DNA of 64,000 nucleotides from the NCBI GenBank assembly GCA_036380735.1, contig DASVEE010000031.1, forward strand, positions 1 to 64,000, written 5' to 3'. The stretch is from DASVEE01 sp036380735. Lineage in GTDB: Bacteria > Acidobacteriota > Thermoanaerobaculia > Gp7-AA8. The first letter of the stretch is position 1, and every line of letters starts with the position of its first letter. The notes under the pieces are model-generated. The model worked only from the letters and a program-made list of their open reading frames with translations. It did not search any database and was not told the DNA's origin. Position numbers and translations under genes: made by a program. Below, in pieces: positions 24,251-31,940 of this stretch.

Positions 24251-26518
24251 TCAGAACGATTTCTGTACTGTGAACTGGAGCGCCCGGAAATGCAAATCGG
24301 AGCGGAGCACGTCCTGCGTCACCTCGACGAAAGCCGTCACCCCGCGCGGAAACCCGGCCTGCAGCCCCGCGGCGACGCGGCCGTAGTTGGAGTCGGGACG
24401 GTCGACCGGAATGGTGAAGGAGGTGTTGAGCCGGTCGCGCAGGAAACGCGCGGTGACGAGGCGCGAGCCGCTCATGAACTCGTGCACGAATTCGCCGCGC
24501 AGGCTCGGCGTGAGCGTGCCGAAGGGCACCGGCCACGTCGAGCGCAGGTTCGCGGAGAGCGCGCCGGTGAGCGATTCGACGTCGTGACGCTCGACGAAGA
24601 GGATCAGCGGTCCGCCGCCTTCTTCGGTGAGTTCGTCGACCTGCGCCTGCGACCAGGTGCCGGACAGCGAGAGGTCGAATTCGTTGCGTCCGCGATGCGC
24701 GTCCACGCCGATCACGGCGGAGGCGGCGAAGATGCGCGCGTCGTTTTCGCTCGTCGCACGCGAGACCGGAAGGCTGGCGATTTCGACGATGTGCTCGGCC
24801 TCGTAGTTGTTCTGCCCGAGGGAGAGCATGCCGTCGAGATGGACGCCGTCGAAGCCGGCGCCCGTGGAAGGAGTCGAGCCGGAGAAGAGGCCTCCGCGGC
24901 TCGCGTAGACGGAGAGCGCGTAGCCGGTGGTGTCGAGCGAGCCGGCATTGTCCTGCAGCTCCGCGTCGAGAGACATCCAGTTCAGCGACACGCCGAAGAT
25001 GTTGTCGCCGAACTGGCGGTCGAGACCGGCCATCACGCCGCGCGACTCGAGGTCGAAGCCGAGGGCGCCGAAGCGCGACTGGCGCTCGCCGGAGCCGAGG
25101 TTGCCGCTGAGGAACGCGGACCAGCCGTTGTAGTCGGCGTCTTCCGCCGCCGTGGTGTCGTCGCTCTGCGGCAGCAGGACGTTCGCCAGCGAGGCGATGA
25201 GAATCGGCTTGCGGTCCACGGTCACGGACATCCGCTGGAGCGAGAAGCGCTCGCCGCCGCGCACCGCGGCGAGGCGGGAGCCGATGCTGCTCGTCACGGC
25301 GGAGACGACGGCGCCGGAGACCTGCGCCTGCGCGCCGGATTGCTGCGGCGCCACGCGCTCCAGCGTCGAGGTGAGGCTGCCGTCGGGGAGCGCGGAGAGC
25401 GCGCGGCAGACGGCGTTGAAGGCGGGCTCGTCGCGCGCGCAGAGTTGATCGAGCGCACGCGCGATCGGCACGGCGACGGGACCTTGCGCGCGGCCGGCAA
25501 AGCCTGTGTTCGCGCCGAGCGTGAAGATGACGGGAGCGATGTTGGCGACGGCCGCCTCGATGGTGATCGTGCCGACGCTTTCGAGTGTCACACTGGTGGA
25601 CGCGCGGCCGTCGGCGCCGGTGACGCTCGTCCCCGGTTGAAGCTGCGCGCGCCCCTGCGTTACGCGCCACTGCACGGTCACGCCCGGAACCGGACCGCCG
25701 TCGTCGTTGAGGACCTGCACGACGAGCGGTTGCCCGAGGCGCTCGCCGAGGCGGCCTGCCTGGTTGTTGCCGCCGGCGATCGCGACGCGCGCGATGGGAC
25801 GCGTGTCGTCGTTCACGATCGTGCCGGTGCCGGTGACGGCGGTCTGCTCGCGGGTAGCGGTGAGCGTGAAGGTCTCATCGGGCTCGAAGGCGGTGTCGCC
25901 GTTGACCTCGATGGAGATGCGCCGGGTGACCGTGCCGGGCTGGAACGTGAGCGTCCCCTGCGCCGCGACGTAATCGCTGCCGGCGGTGGCGGTGCCGTTC
26001 GCGGTCGCAAAGCCGAGCTGGATCGGAACACCGGCGGCGAGCGAGAGCGTGACGTCGAACGTCATCAGCGTCACCCCGGAGTTACCTTCCGTGACGCGGC
26101 CGTCGGTCACACTGAACGTGGGCGGCCCGTCGTCATTGAGGATGGTGATGGTATTGGGCGGCGGCGTATTGGCGCCCTGGACGTCGGTGGCGACGATGGT
26201 GAAGGTCTCGTCGTTCTCGAAGCGGCGGTCACCGACGATGGTGACGCTGATCGGCGTGCTGTTCGTCTCCCCCGGCGGAATCGTGAAGGAGCCCTCCGCG
26301 ACGGGGATGTAGTCGTTATCCGCCGCGGTAGCCGTCCCGTCGACCGTGTGGTAGTTGCCCGTGACGGGCCCGTTCACCGGGAACGGCAGCATGTAAACGA
26401 AGGAGAGCGTCTTCGTGCCGGCGTCCCCTTCCCCACCCTGCGAATCGAGTACGACGAGCCGCAGCGGCGCCGCCGAGAGCGGAAAGGCGATGCACAGCAA
26501 CAACAGTAAGCGACGCAC
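24251..26518 (-). CDS. Calx-beta / Ig-like autotransporter (type V secretion)
   Basis: This 755-residue protein has a signal peptide (1-16), two Calx-beta modules (about 20-130 and 130-245, each with TV.GTA.A..DY and FE.DETFT), an invasin/Big_1-like Ig module (about 250-345: VTVQWRVTQGRAQL) and a short passenger. A C-terminal autotransporter beta-barrel (about 465-755) ends in QKSF with Phe last. It should display its Ca2+-binding modules on the cell surface. The start is GTG at 26518; there is no Shine-Dalgarno sequence, but TAAGCT lies about 8 nt upstream. It is the first gene of an operon with the pseudo-caspase and the kinase-caspase. Confidence 0.85.
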   Translation of the reverse strand: MRRLLLLLCIAFPLSAAPLRLVVLDSQGGEGDAGTKTLSFVYMLPFPVNGPVTGNYHTVDGTATAADNDYIPVAEGSFTIPPGETNSTPISVTIVGDRRFENDETFTIVATDVQGANTPPPNTITILNDDGPPTFSVTDGRVTEGNSGVTLMTFDVTLSLAAGVPIQLGFATANGTATAGSDYVAAQGTLTFQPGTVTRRISIEVNGDTAFEPDETFTLTATREQTAVTGTGTIVNDDTRPIARVAIAGGNNQAGRLGERLGQPLVVQVLNDDGGPVPGVTVQWRVTQGRAQLQPGTSVTGADGRASTSVTLESVGTITIEAAVANIAPVIFTLGANTGFAGRAQGPVAVPIARALDQLCARDEPAFNAVCRALSALPDGSLTSTLERVAPQQSGAQAQVSGAVVSAVTSSIGSRLAAVRGGERFSLQRMSVTVDRKPILIASLANVLLPQSDDTTAAEDADYNGWSAFLSGNLGSGERQSRFGALGFDLESRGVMAGLDRQFGDNIFGVSLNWMSLDAELQDNAGSLDTTGYALSVYASRGGLFSGSTPSTGAGFDGVHLDGMLSLGQNNYEAEHIVEIASLPVSRATSENDARIFAASAVIGVDAHRGRNEFDLSLSGTWSQAQVDELTEEGGGPLILFVERHDVESLTGALSANLRSTWPVPFGTLTPSLRGEFVHEFMSGSRLVTARFLRDRLNTSFTIPVDRPDSNYGRVAAGLQAGFPRGVTAFVEVTQDVLRSDLHFRALQFTVQKSF

Positions 26519-26576
26519 CCAACGAGCTTAGCGCCGCTGGCTGTAGGGAACAACGCACGATAACGGAGGCAACGGG

Positions 26577-26592
26577 GGGACGAATGGGACCT
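26577..26592. repeat. partial 9-mer element, copy 4
   Basis: GGACGAATGGGACC lies immediately after (minus strand) the stop codon of the DUF2442 gene. Only about two words remain and no second arm is visible. Confidence 0.6.
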
Positions 26593-26876
26593 CAGCTACG
26601 AACCGTTTCCACGGGAACGCGCTTCATTGGTGCGCGGAAACCACGGAGCAGGCCTGCCACGCTAATGTCTTCATCGATGGCCGGCCAGTGGATCCCTTCG
26701 CCATCGCCCAGAAGCTCAAATCGCGCCCGTTGGTCCGCCGTGGCATGGAGAAGACGGGGGAACCACGCCAATGGCACAGCGATCGTGCGACCGTCGACCA
26801 GCGGTACGATCAATTCGTCGTCTGTGACACGAACATCCTGGGCAAGGGGAGTCACCTCAACTGCCGAAGAACTCAT
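26592..26876 (-). CDS. DUF2442 family protein
   Basis: This 94-residue protein ends with a GIHWPAIDEDISVAGLL segment, diagnostic of DUF2442, and has VPLAWFPRL in the middle. DUF2442 proteins are usually encoded next to DUF4160 proteins, in pairs suggested to be toxin-antitoxin-like; the function is unproven. The start codon overlaps the 3' end of the DUF4160 sequence upstream, as in intact pairs. The downstream side touches a partial 9-mer element. Confidence 0.85.
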   Translation of the reverse strand: MSSSAVEVTPLAQDVRVTDDELIVPLVDGRTIAVPLAWFPRLLHATADQRARFELLGDGEGIHWPAIDEDISVAGLLRGFRAPMKRVPVETVRS

Positions 26877-27130
26877 GCCACGCCTCCAGAAATTCTATAC
26901 GCCGCTCGGCAACGATGCGTTCCAGCTCGCGCAACTCGTGTGCCGCGAACCGTTTCGACTCCGCCAACGATACTTCGATGAGCCAGAACTTGGCCAGCAA
27001 CCGCTAACCGTTGGACGTGCACATGCGGCGGCTCGTCGGTTTCGTTGCTGTAGAAGAAGAACCGGTACGGCCCCACACGCGCGATGACTGGCGCGGCAGA
27101 AAAGTATAGCGGCAGGCGTGCGCATCGCAC
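26857..27130 (-). pseudogene. DUF4160 gene with a frameshift
   Basis: The first half reads VGPYRFFFYSNETDEPPHVH in one frame, and the second half reads AKFWLIEVSLAESKRF and EFLEAWHEFFG in another. Joined, these give a complete DUF4160 protein. The break lies in about ten codons after the HVHVQR motif, near 26994-27010, and one base must be removed or two added to restore the frame. The stop in the restored frame is at 26857, inside the DUF2442 gene, as normal for the pair. The start is uncertain (GTG at 27130 is the most upstream). A true mutation, recoding or an assembly error are all possible. Confidence 0.75.
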
Positions 27131-27172
27131 GGTCCTATCAACCTATCCGTCCCATTCGTCCCATCGTTCGTG
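27131..27172. repeat. 9-mer element, copy 5 (one arm)
   Basis: Words TCCTATCAACC, TATCCGTCCCATTCGTCCC and the end CATCGTTCG lie directly downstream of the histidine-kinase stop codon. Only the right arm is present. Confidence 0.8.
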
Positions 27173-27173
27173 G

Positions 27174-28586
27174 TCACACCGTCCGCCCACTCAGCGCCAG
27201 CGGCAGCCTCACCGTGAACACCGTCTTCCCCGGCGCCGACACCACATCGATCTTCCCGTGGTGCTTCTGGATGATGCGGAACACCACGTCCAGCCCCAGG
27301 CCCGTGCCCTCCCCTACCGGTTTCGTGGTGAAGAACGGCTCGAAGATGCGGGGGCGCACTTCGGGGGCGATGCCGGCGCCGTCGTCCGTCACTTCGATGA
27401 CGACGTCGCCGCCGCGGGCGTAGGTGCGGAGGGTCAGATGGCCGCCATCCGTCATCGCGTCGATCGCGTTGTCGATGAGGTTCGTCCAGATCTGGTTCAG
27501 CTCCGCGCCGTACGCTTCGATCTGCGGAAGCGCGGGGTCGAAGTTGCGCTCCACGGTGACGCTCTTCTTCTTCAGCTTGTGGCCGAGCATCACCAGCGTG
27601 GAGTCGAGACCGCGATGGAGGTCGACGTTCTGGATCGGCGCCTGGTCCATGTACGAATACTCTTTGACCGAGCGGATCAGCTCCGAGATGCGCGTCGCGG
27701 CGCTCTCGATCTCGCCCGCCAGGCGCTGCACGGTGATGATCGACGCCACGCGCTTGAGCGCATCCGTCAGCGCGTCGGGCCCGACCGCCGCGAGCAGCTC
27801 GTCGAGCACCTCCGGTGCGAGACGCGCGTCGGCGAGCACCGGCGCGAGCTCCCATGCCTCGGCGACCGACTCGCGATCGAGCCACGCCAGCAGCGCTTCC
27901 TCCGCGTCGGCCTGCGCGAGCGGGTCGCGCGGCTCGTCCCTGCGTGCGCCTTCGGCGGCGCGGTCTTCGAGCCCCGCGATGGCGCAGCGCGCGTCGGTGG
28001 AGAGCGCGCGGTCGTCGAGCGCGTGCGCGGTGCGGCGCATCGCTTCGAGGCTCTTGCACAGCGTTTGCGCCGCGCGGAACGCGGCGGACGCGGGGTTGTT
28101 GAGCTCGTGCGCGAGCCCCGCCGAAAGCTTCCCCAGCGCCATCAGCTTGTCGCGATTGACCTCGGACATCGTCACTTCGCGCACGCGATCGGTCATCACG
28201 CCGACGAGCCGCTCGCCGAGGCGCGGGGCGCGCAGCAGGAGCTCGGGAAAGTGGGAGCGGGAGAGACGGAAGACGCGCGTCGGCTCGATGGCCACACCTT
28301 CGCCCATGAAGCTCTGCATGCGCGAGTACGGCAACGTGCCGCCGATCATCCCCTGCCGGCCGATGTAGCGCGCGACGTCGCCGGAATCGGCGAAGCGCAC
28401 CTGAATCTCACCCTCCAGGTAGATGAAGAGATACTCGGCCGGATCGGAGGCCTTGAAGAGGCGGTGTCCGGTCTGGAGCTCGACGATGTCGCCGTTGGCG
28501 ACGAGCCACTGCAGCTCTTCCTCGGGCAGATCGGTGAGGAGCGGAATCGTGCGGCGCAGCTCTTCGACTAAGGGATTGCTGCTCAT
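27174..28586 (-). CDS. cyclic-nucleotide-binding-domain histidine kinase
   Basis: This 470-residue soluble sensor kinase has a cNMP-binding-type domain (about 5-130: HRLFKASDPAEYLFIYLEGE, GQ.GMIGG). A helical linker, an H-box (KLSAGLAHELNNPASAA), an N-box (NQIWTNLIDNAIDAM) and G-boxes (DDGAGI, GEGTGLGLDVV) follow. The HELNNP variant belongs to the HisKA family that includes redox sensors. Its ATG overlaps the stop of the upstream receiver-reductase fusion as TGATG, so the two are co-translated and presumably form a redox-linked two-component pair (inference). Confidence 0.88.
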   Translation of the reverse strand: MSSNPLVEELRRTIPLLTDLPEEELQWLVANGDIVELQTGHRLFKASDPAEYLFIYLEGEIQVRFADSGDVARYIGRQGMIGGTLPYSRMQSFMGEGVAIEPTRVFRLSRSHFPELLLRAPRLGERLVGVMTDRVREVTMSEVNRDKLMALGKLSAGLAHELNNPASAAFRAAQTLCKSLEAMRRTAHALDDRALSTDARCAIAGLEDRAAEGARRDEPRDPLAQADAEEALLAWLDRESVAEAWELAPVLADARLAPEVLDELLAAVGPDALTDALKRVASIITVQRLAGEIESAATRISELIRSVKEYSYMDQAPIQNVDLHRGLDSTLVMLGHKLKKKSVTVERNFDPALPQIEAYGAELNQIWTNLIDNAIDAMTDGGHLTLRTYARGGDVVIEVTDDGAGIAPEVRPRIFEPFFTTKPVGEGTGLGLDVVFRIIQKHHGKIDVVSAPGKTVFTVRLPLALSGRTV

Positions 28587-30265
28587 CACACGCTCGCCAG
28601 GTACTGATGAATGAACTGCACGGCGACGGAGCCCTCGCCCACGCCGGAGGCAACTCGTTTGATGGAACGGCCGCGGACGTCGCCCGCGGCGAACACGCCG
28701 GGGACGCTCGTCTCGAGGAGCATCGGATCGCGGTCGAGCGGCCACCCCGCGGGACGCTTGCCGCCGCGCATGAGGTCGGGACCGGTGAGGATGAAACCGC
28801 GCTCGTCGCGCTCGATGACGCCATCGAGCCAGTCGGTGCCGGGAAGCGCGCCGATGAAGATGAAGACGGACGACGCCGGAACGGTCGAGTGCTCGCCGCT
28901 TCCGGAGCAATGCAGCGAGAGCGCTTCGAGGCGCTCGTCGCCATGCGCCGCGGTGATGGCGGTGTTGAGCTCCACGCGGATGTTGTCGGTCGACCTGATG
29001 TCATCGATGAGGTACTGCGACATCGTGGCCGCGAGCGAGGAGCCGCGCACGAGCATGATCACGTTGCGCGCGTAGCGGGCGAAGTAGAGCGCCGCCTGGC
29101 CGGCGGAGTTGGCGCCGCCGACGATGTACACGTCCTCCCCCTCACACGCCATCGCCTCGGTCACCGCGCCGCCGTAATAAACGCCGGAGCCGTGGAAGCG
29201 CTCGATGCCCGGTACCTCGAGCGTGCGCCACTGCACGCCGGTGGCGATGAGCATCGCGTGCGCGGTGATCTCGCTGCCGTCCCCGAGCGTAACGAGCCGG
29301 TAGGGATGCTGGACGCGGAGGGAGTGCGCTTCCTGCGGAGAGAGGATCTCGACGCCGAAGCGGCGCGCCTGCGTCACCGCGCGCCGCGTGAGATCGGCGC
29401 CGCTGACACCGGAGGGAAAGCCGAGGTAGTTCTCGATGCGGGCGGAGAGCCCGGCCTGACCGCCCGGCGCCTCCCGCTCGATCATCAGCGTCTTCAGCCC
29501 CTCGGACGCCGCATACACGGCGGCCGCGAGCCCGGCAGGACCGCCGCCGACGATCACGAGATCGTAGAAGTTCGCGTTCGCGTGACGCCGCAGCCCGATC
29601 TTCTCCGCGACATCCACGGACGTGGGCTGCACGAGCTGCGAGCCGTCCGGAAAAAGCAACAGCGGCAGCTTCGACGTGTCGACCGTCGCGAGCAGCGTGC
29701 GCTCTTCCTCACCGGTCGCTTCGACGTCGATCCACGCGTACGGCACGTGGTTGCGCGCGAGGAAGTCCTTCAGCGCGTAGGACCGCGCGTTGAAGCGCCC
29801 GCCGACGAGGCGCATGCCCGCAAAGCGCGGCCGGTAGCCGGCCATCCAGTCGGAGAGGAGATCGTCGAGCACGGGATAGAGCTCACGATCGGGCGGATCC
29901 CACGGCTTGAGCAGGTAGTGCTGGATCTTCGCGTCGTTGATGGCCCGAATGGCCGCATCAGTATCGGCGTACGCGGTGAGCAGCACGCGCCGCGCCTCGG
30001 GATAGATCGTCTGCGCCTCGCGCAGGAACGCCACGCCGGTCATGCGCGGCATGCGCTGATCGGCAAGCAGCAACGCCACCGGATCGCCACGCTGCTTCAG
30101 CCGCTTCAGCAGATCGAGCGCCGCGTCACCGGAAGGTGCGGAGACGACGCGCCACTTCTCCGAGTAATGCGCCCGCAGATCGCGCTCGATCGAGCGCAGG
30201 ACGTCAGGATCGTCGTCCACGGCAAGGACGAAAGGACGAGGCGTGGCTGGCGTGACACTACTCAT
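28586..30265 (-). CDS. fused response regulator / thioredoxin-reductase-like flavoprotein
   Basis: This 559-residue protein has an intact receiver (about 10-135; acidic DDD near residue 17, phospho-Asp in LLLADQRMP, Lys in LLKPWD). A glutaredoxin/thioredoxin-like linker (about 150-225) and an FAD/NAD(P)H domain (about 230-555: VGGGPAGLAAAVYAASEG, VGGANSAGQAA, GVFAAGDVRG) follow. The CxxC redox motif of thioredoxin reductase is missing; the segment reads YYGGAVTEAMACEG. The flavin domain may therefore transfer electrons to something other than thioredoxin, or act as a redox sensor. It is coupled to the kinase at 27174. This fusion is a recurrent bacterial architecture. Confidence 0.88.
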   Translation of the reverse strand: MSSVTPATPRPFVLAVDDDPDVLRSIERDLRAHYSEKWRVVSAPSGDAALDLLKRLKQRGDPVALLLADQRMPRMTGVAFLREAQTIYPEARRVLLTAYADTDAAIRAINDAKIQHYLLKPWDPPDRELYPVLDDLLSDWMAGYRPRFAGMRLVGGRFNARSYALKDFLARNHVPYAWIDVEATGEEERTLLATVDTSKLPLLLFPDGSQLVQPTSVDVAEKIGLRRHANANFYDLVIVGGGPAGLAAAVYAASEGLKTLMIEREAPGGQAGLSARIENYLGFPSGVSGADLTRRAVTQARRFGVEILSPQEAHSLRVQHPYRLVTLGDGSEITAHAMLIATGVQWRTLEVPGIERFHGSGVYYGGAVTEAMACEGEDVYIVGGANSAGQAALYFARYARNVIMLVRGSSLAATMSQYLIDDIRSTDNIRVELNTAITAAHGDERLEALSLHCSGSGEHSTVPASSVFIFIGALPGTDWLDGVIERDERGFILTGPDLMRGGKRPAGWPLDRDPMLLETSVPGVFAAGDVRGRSIKRVASGVGEGSVAVQFIHQYLASV

Positions 30266-30316
30266 GCGCCGGTGAACCTTACACCGGATGGACAGTGCGG
30301 AAACTAACCGAAAGGA

Positions 30317-30434
30317 TGGGGAACGATGGGGCCTATAGGACGAAAGGACAGATGGGACAATAGGACAGAGGAGCTCTACGAAAGTCCCATAGGTCCTATC
30401 TATCCTATAGGTCCCATTCGTCCTATCGTCTCTC
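30317..30434. repeat. 9-mer palindromic element, copy 6
   Basis: The left arm starts GGGGAACGATGGGGCC and includes CCTATAGGACGAAAGGAC. The right arm is GTCCCATAGGTCC and following, closing TCGTCCTATCGTC. The arms are about 15 nt apart and include GAGCTC. It lies 9 nt downstream of the rimO stop on the minus strand. Confidence 0.9.
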
Positions 30435-30443
30435 TGGTGAAAG

Positions 30444-31802
30444 CTACGCCACCACCGCGCCCACCAGGTCGTACGGGTGGGCGTCGGTGATCTCCACTTT
30501 CACGAAGGCGGGCAGATCCTTCGGCAGCAGGTCGATGCCGTCGTTGATCAACAGGCGGCCGTCAATTTCCGGGGCCTGGCCGATGAGGCGGCCTTCGAGG
30601 AGGTGCTCCGTTTCTTCGCAGACGCCGGTGACGATGGCGTCGAAGGTGTGGCCGACCTTCAACTCGTTGCGGGAGAGGGCGATCTTCTGCTGCAGCTCCA
30701 TCAGCTTCGCGCGGCGGCGCTCGGCCGTCTTGCGCGTCGGGAGGTCCGTCATGCGCGCCGCGATCGTCGAGTCCTCGGCGGAGTAGACGAACGCGCCCAT
30801 GTTGTCGAACCGGGCCCACTCGACGAAGTCGTACAGCTCACCGAAGTCCTTCGGCGTCTCGCCCGGGTGGCCGGTGATGAACGTCGTGCGGATGGCGATG
30901 TCGGGGACGAGATCGCGCATGCGCGCGATCATCTCGCGGTACTCCTTCGGCGAGCCCGGACGGCGCATGCGCTGAAGCACATTCGCCGACACGTGCTGCA
31001 GCGGGATGTCGCAGTAGGAGACGAAGCGCGGCTCGCGGCCCATCAGCTCGAAGAGGCTCCAGTCGAGCGAGCCGGGATACGCGTACAGGAAGCGGATCCA
31101 CTGGAAGTCGGTCTCGGCGAGGAGGCGCTCCACGAGCCGCGTGAGCCCCTGCTGGATGCCGAGGTCTTCGCCGTAGCGGGTGGTGTCCTGGGCCACGAGG
31201 TTCAGCTCGCGAACGCCCTGCTGCTGCAGCGACTGCGCCTCGCGGACGAGGGAGTCGATGCCGCGCGAGCGGAACTTGCCGCGCATCTGCGGGATCGCGC
31301 AGAAGGTGCAGGGATTCGAGCACCCTTCCGAAACCTTGAGGTACGCGTGCGCGGTGCCGGTGACGAGGACGCGCGGCAGGTCTTCGTACAGCCGCACCGA
31401 CATCTTCCGGCGCACCGGCGCGAGGTCGTCGGCGCTGAGGCCGGTGACGGCTTCGGTGATCTTCTCGAGGTGATCGAGGCCGACGAAGGCGTCGATCTCG
31501 GGAATCGACTGCTGCAGGTCGGTGCGGTACTTCTGCACCATGCAGCCGGTGACGATCAGGCGCTCGAGGCCGCGCCCTTTACGGTCGGCGACTTCGAGGA
31601 TGGTGTCGATCGATTCCTGCTTGGCGGCGTCGATGAAGCCGCAGGTGTTGACGATGACCACGTCCGCTTCTTCGAGGTCATTCGTGATCTCGACCTCGGA
31701 CTCGGCGCGAAGCTGCCCGAGCATGATCTCGGCGTCGACCGTGTTCTTGGGACACCCGAGGGAGATCATGCCGACGCGCTTTTTTTCTGTCATCACTTTC
31801 AT
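30444..31802 (-). CDS. rimO: ribosomal protein S12 methylthiotransferase RimO
   Basis: This 452-residue radical-SAM enzyme methylthiolates Asp88 of ribosomal protein uS12. The N-terminal UPF0004 domain has ISLGCPKNTVDAE, the radical-SAM cluster is CSNPCTFCAIPQMRG (CxxxCxxC), and the C-terminal TRAM domain ends with TDAHPYDLVGAVV. It resembles RimO rather than MiaB in GCPKN and in its length. Alternative starts lie close together (GTG 31808, ATG 31802, ATG 31793). Both flanks carry 9-mer elements. Confidence 0.93.
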   Translation of the reverse strand: MKVMTEKKRVGMISLGCPKNTVDAEIMLGQLRAESEVEITNDLEEADVVIVNTCGFIDAAKQESIDTILEVADRKGRGLERLIVTGCMVQKYRTDLQQSIPEIDAFVGLDHLEKITEAVTGLSADDLAPVRRKMSVRLYEDLPRVLVTGTAHAYLKVSEGCSNPCTFCAIPQMRGKFRSRGIDSLVREAQSLQQQGVRELNLVAQDTTRYGEDLGIQQGLTRLVERLLAETDFQWIRFLYAYPGSLDWSLFELMGREPRFVSYCDIPLQHVSANVLQRMRRPGSPKEYREMIARMRDLVPDIAIRTTFITGHPGETPKDFGELYDFVEWARFDNMGAFVYSAEDSTIAARMTDLPTRKTAERRRAKLMELQQKIALSRNELKVGHTFDAIVTGVCEETEHLLEGRLIGQAPEIDGRLLINDGIDLLPKDLPAFVKVEITDAHPYDLVGAVVA

Positions 31803-31864
31803 GAGCACGATCTGAACAGTCCGGGGGCCGTGGGTGTTCCAGCGGGCTCAACGCGCGGGGGAAG

Positions 31865-31937
31865 CGATGAGACCCACAGGACGAATGGGACCTATGAGAC
31901 CGTCCTATAGGTCCCATTCGTCCCATCCGTCCCATTC
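31865..31937. repeat. 9-mer palindromic element, copy 7
   Basis: The left arm is CACAGGACGAATGGGACC and the right arm GTCCTATAGGTCCCATTCG, ending CCGTCCCATTC. The arms are nearly contiguous. The right arm touches the stop codon (minus strand) of the DUF3857 gene at 31941. Confidence 0.9.
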
Positions 31938-31940
31938 AAA

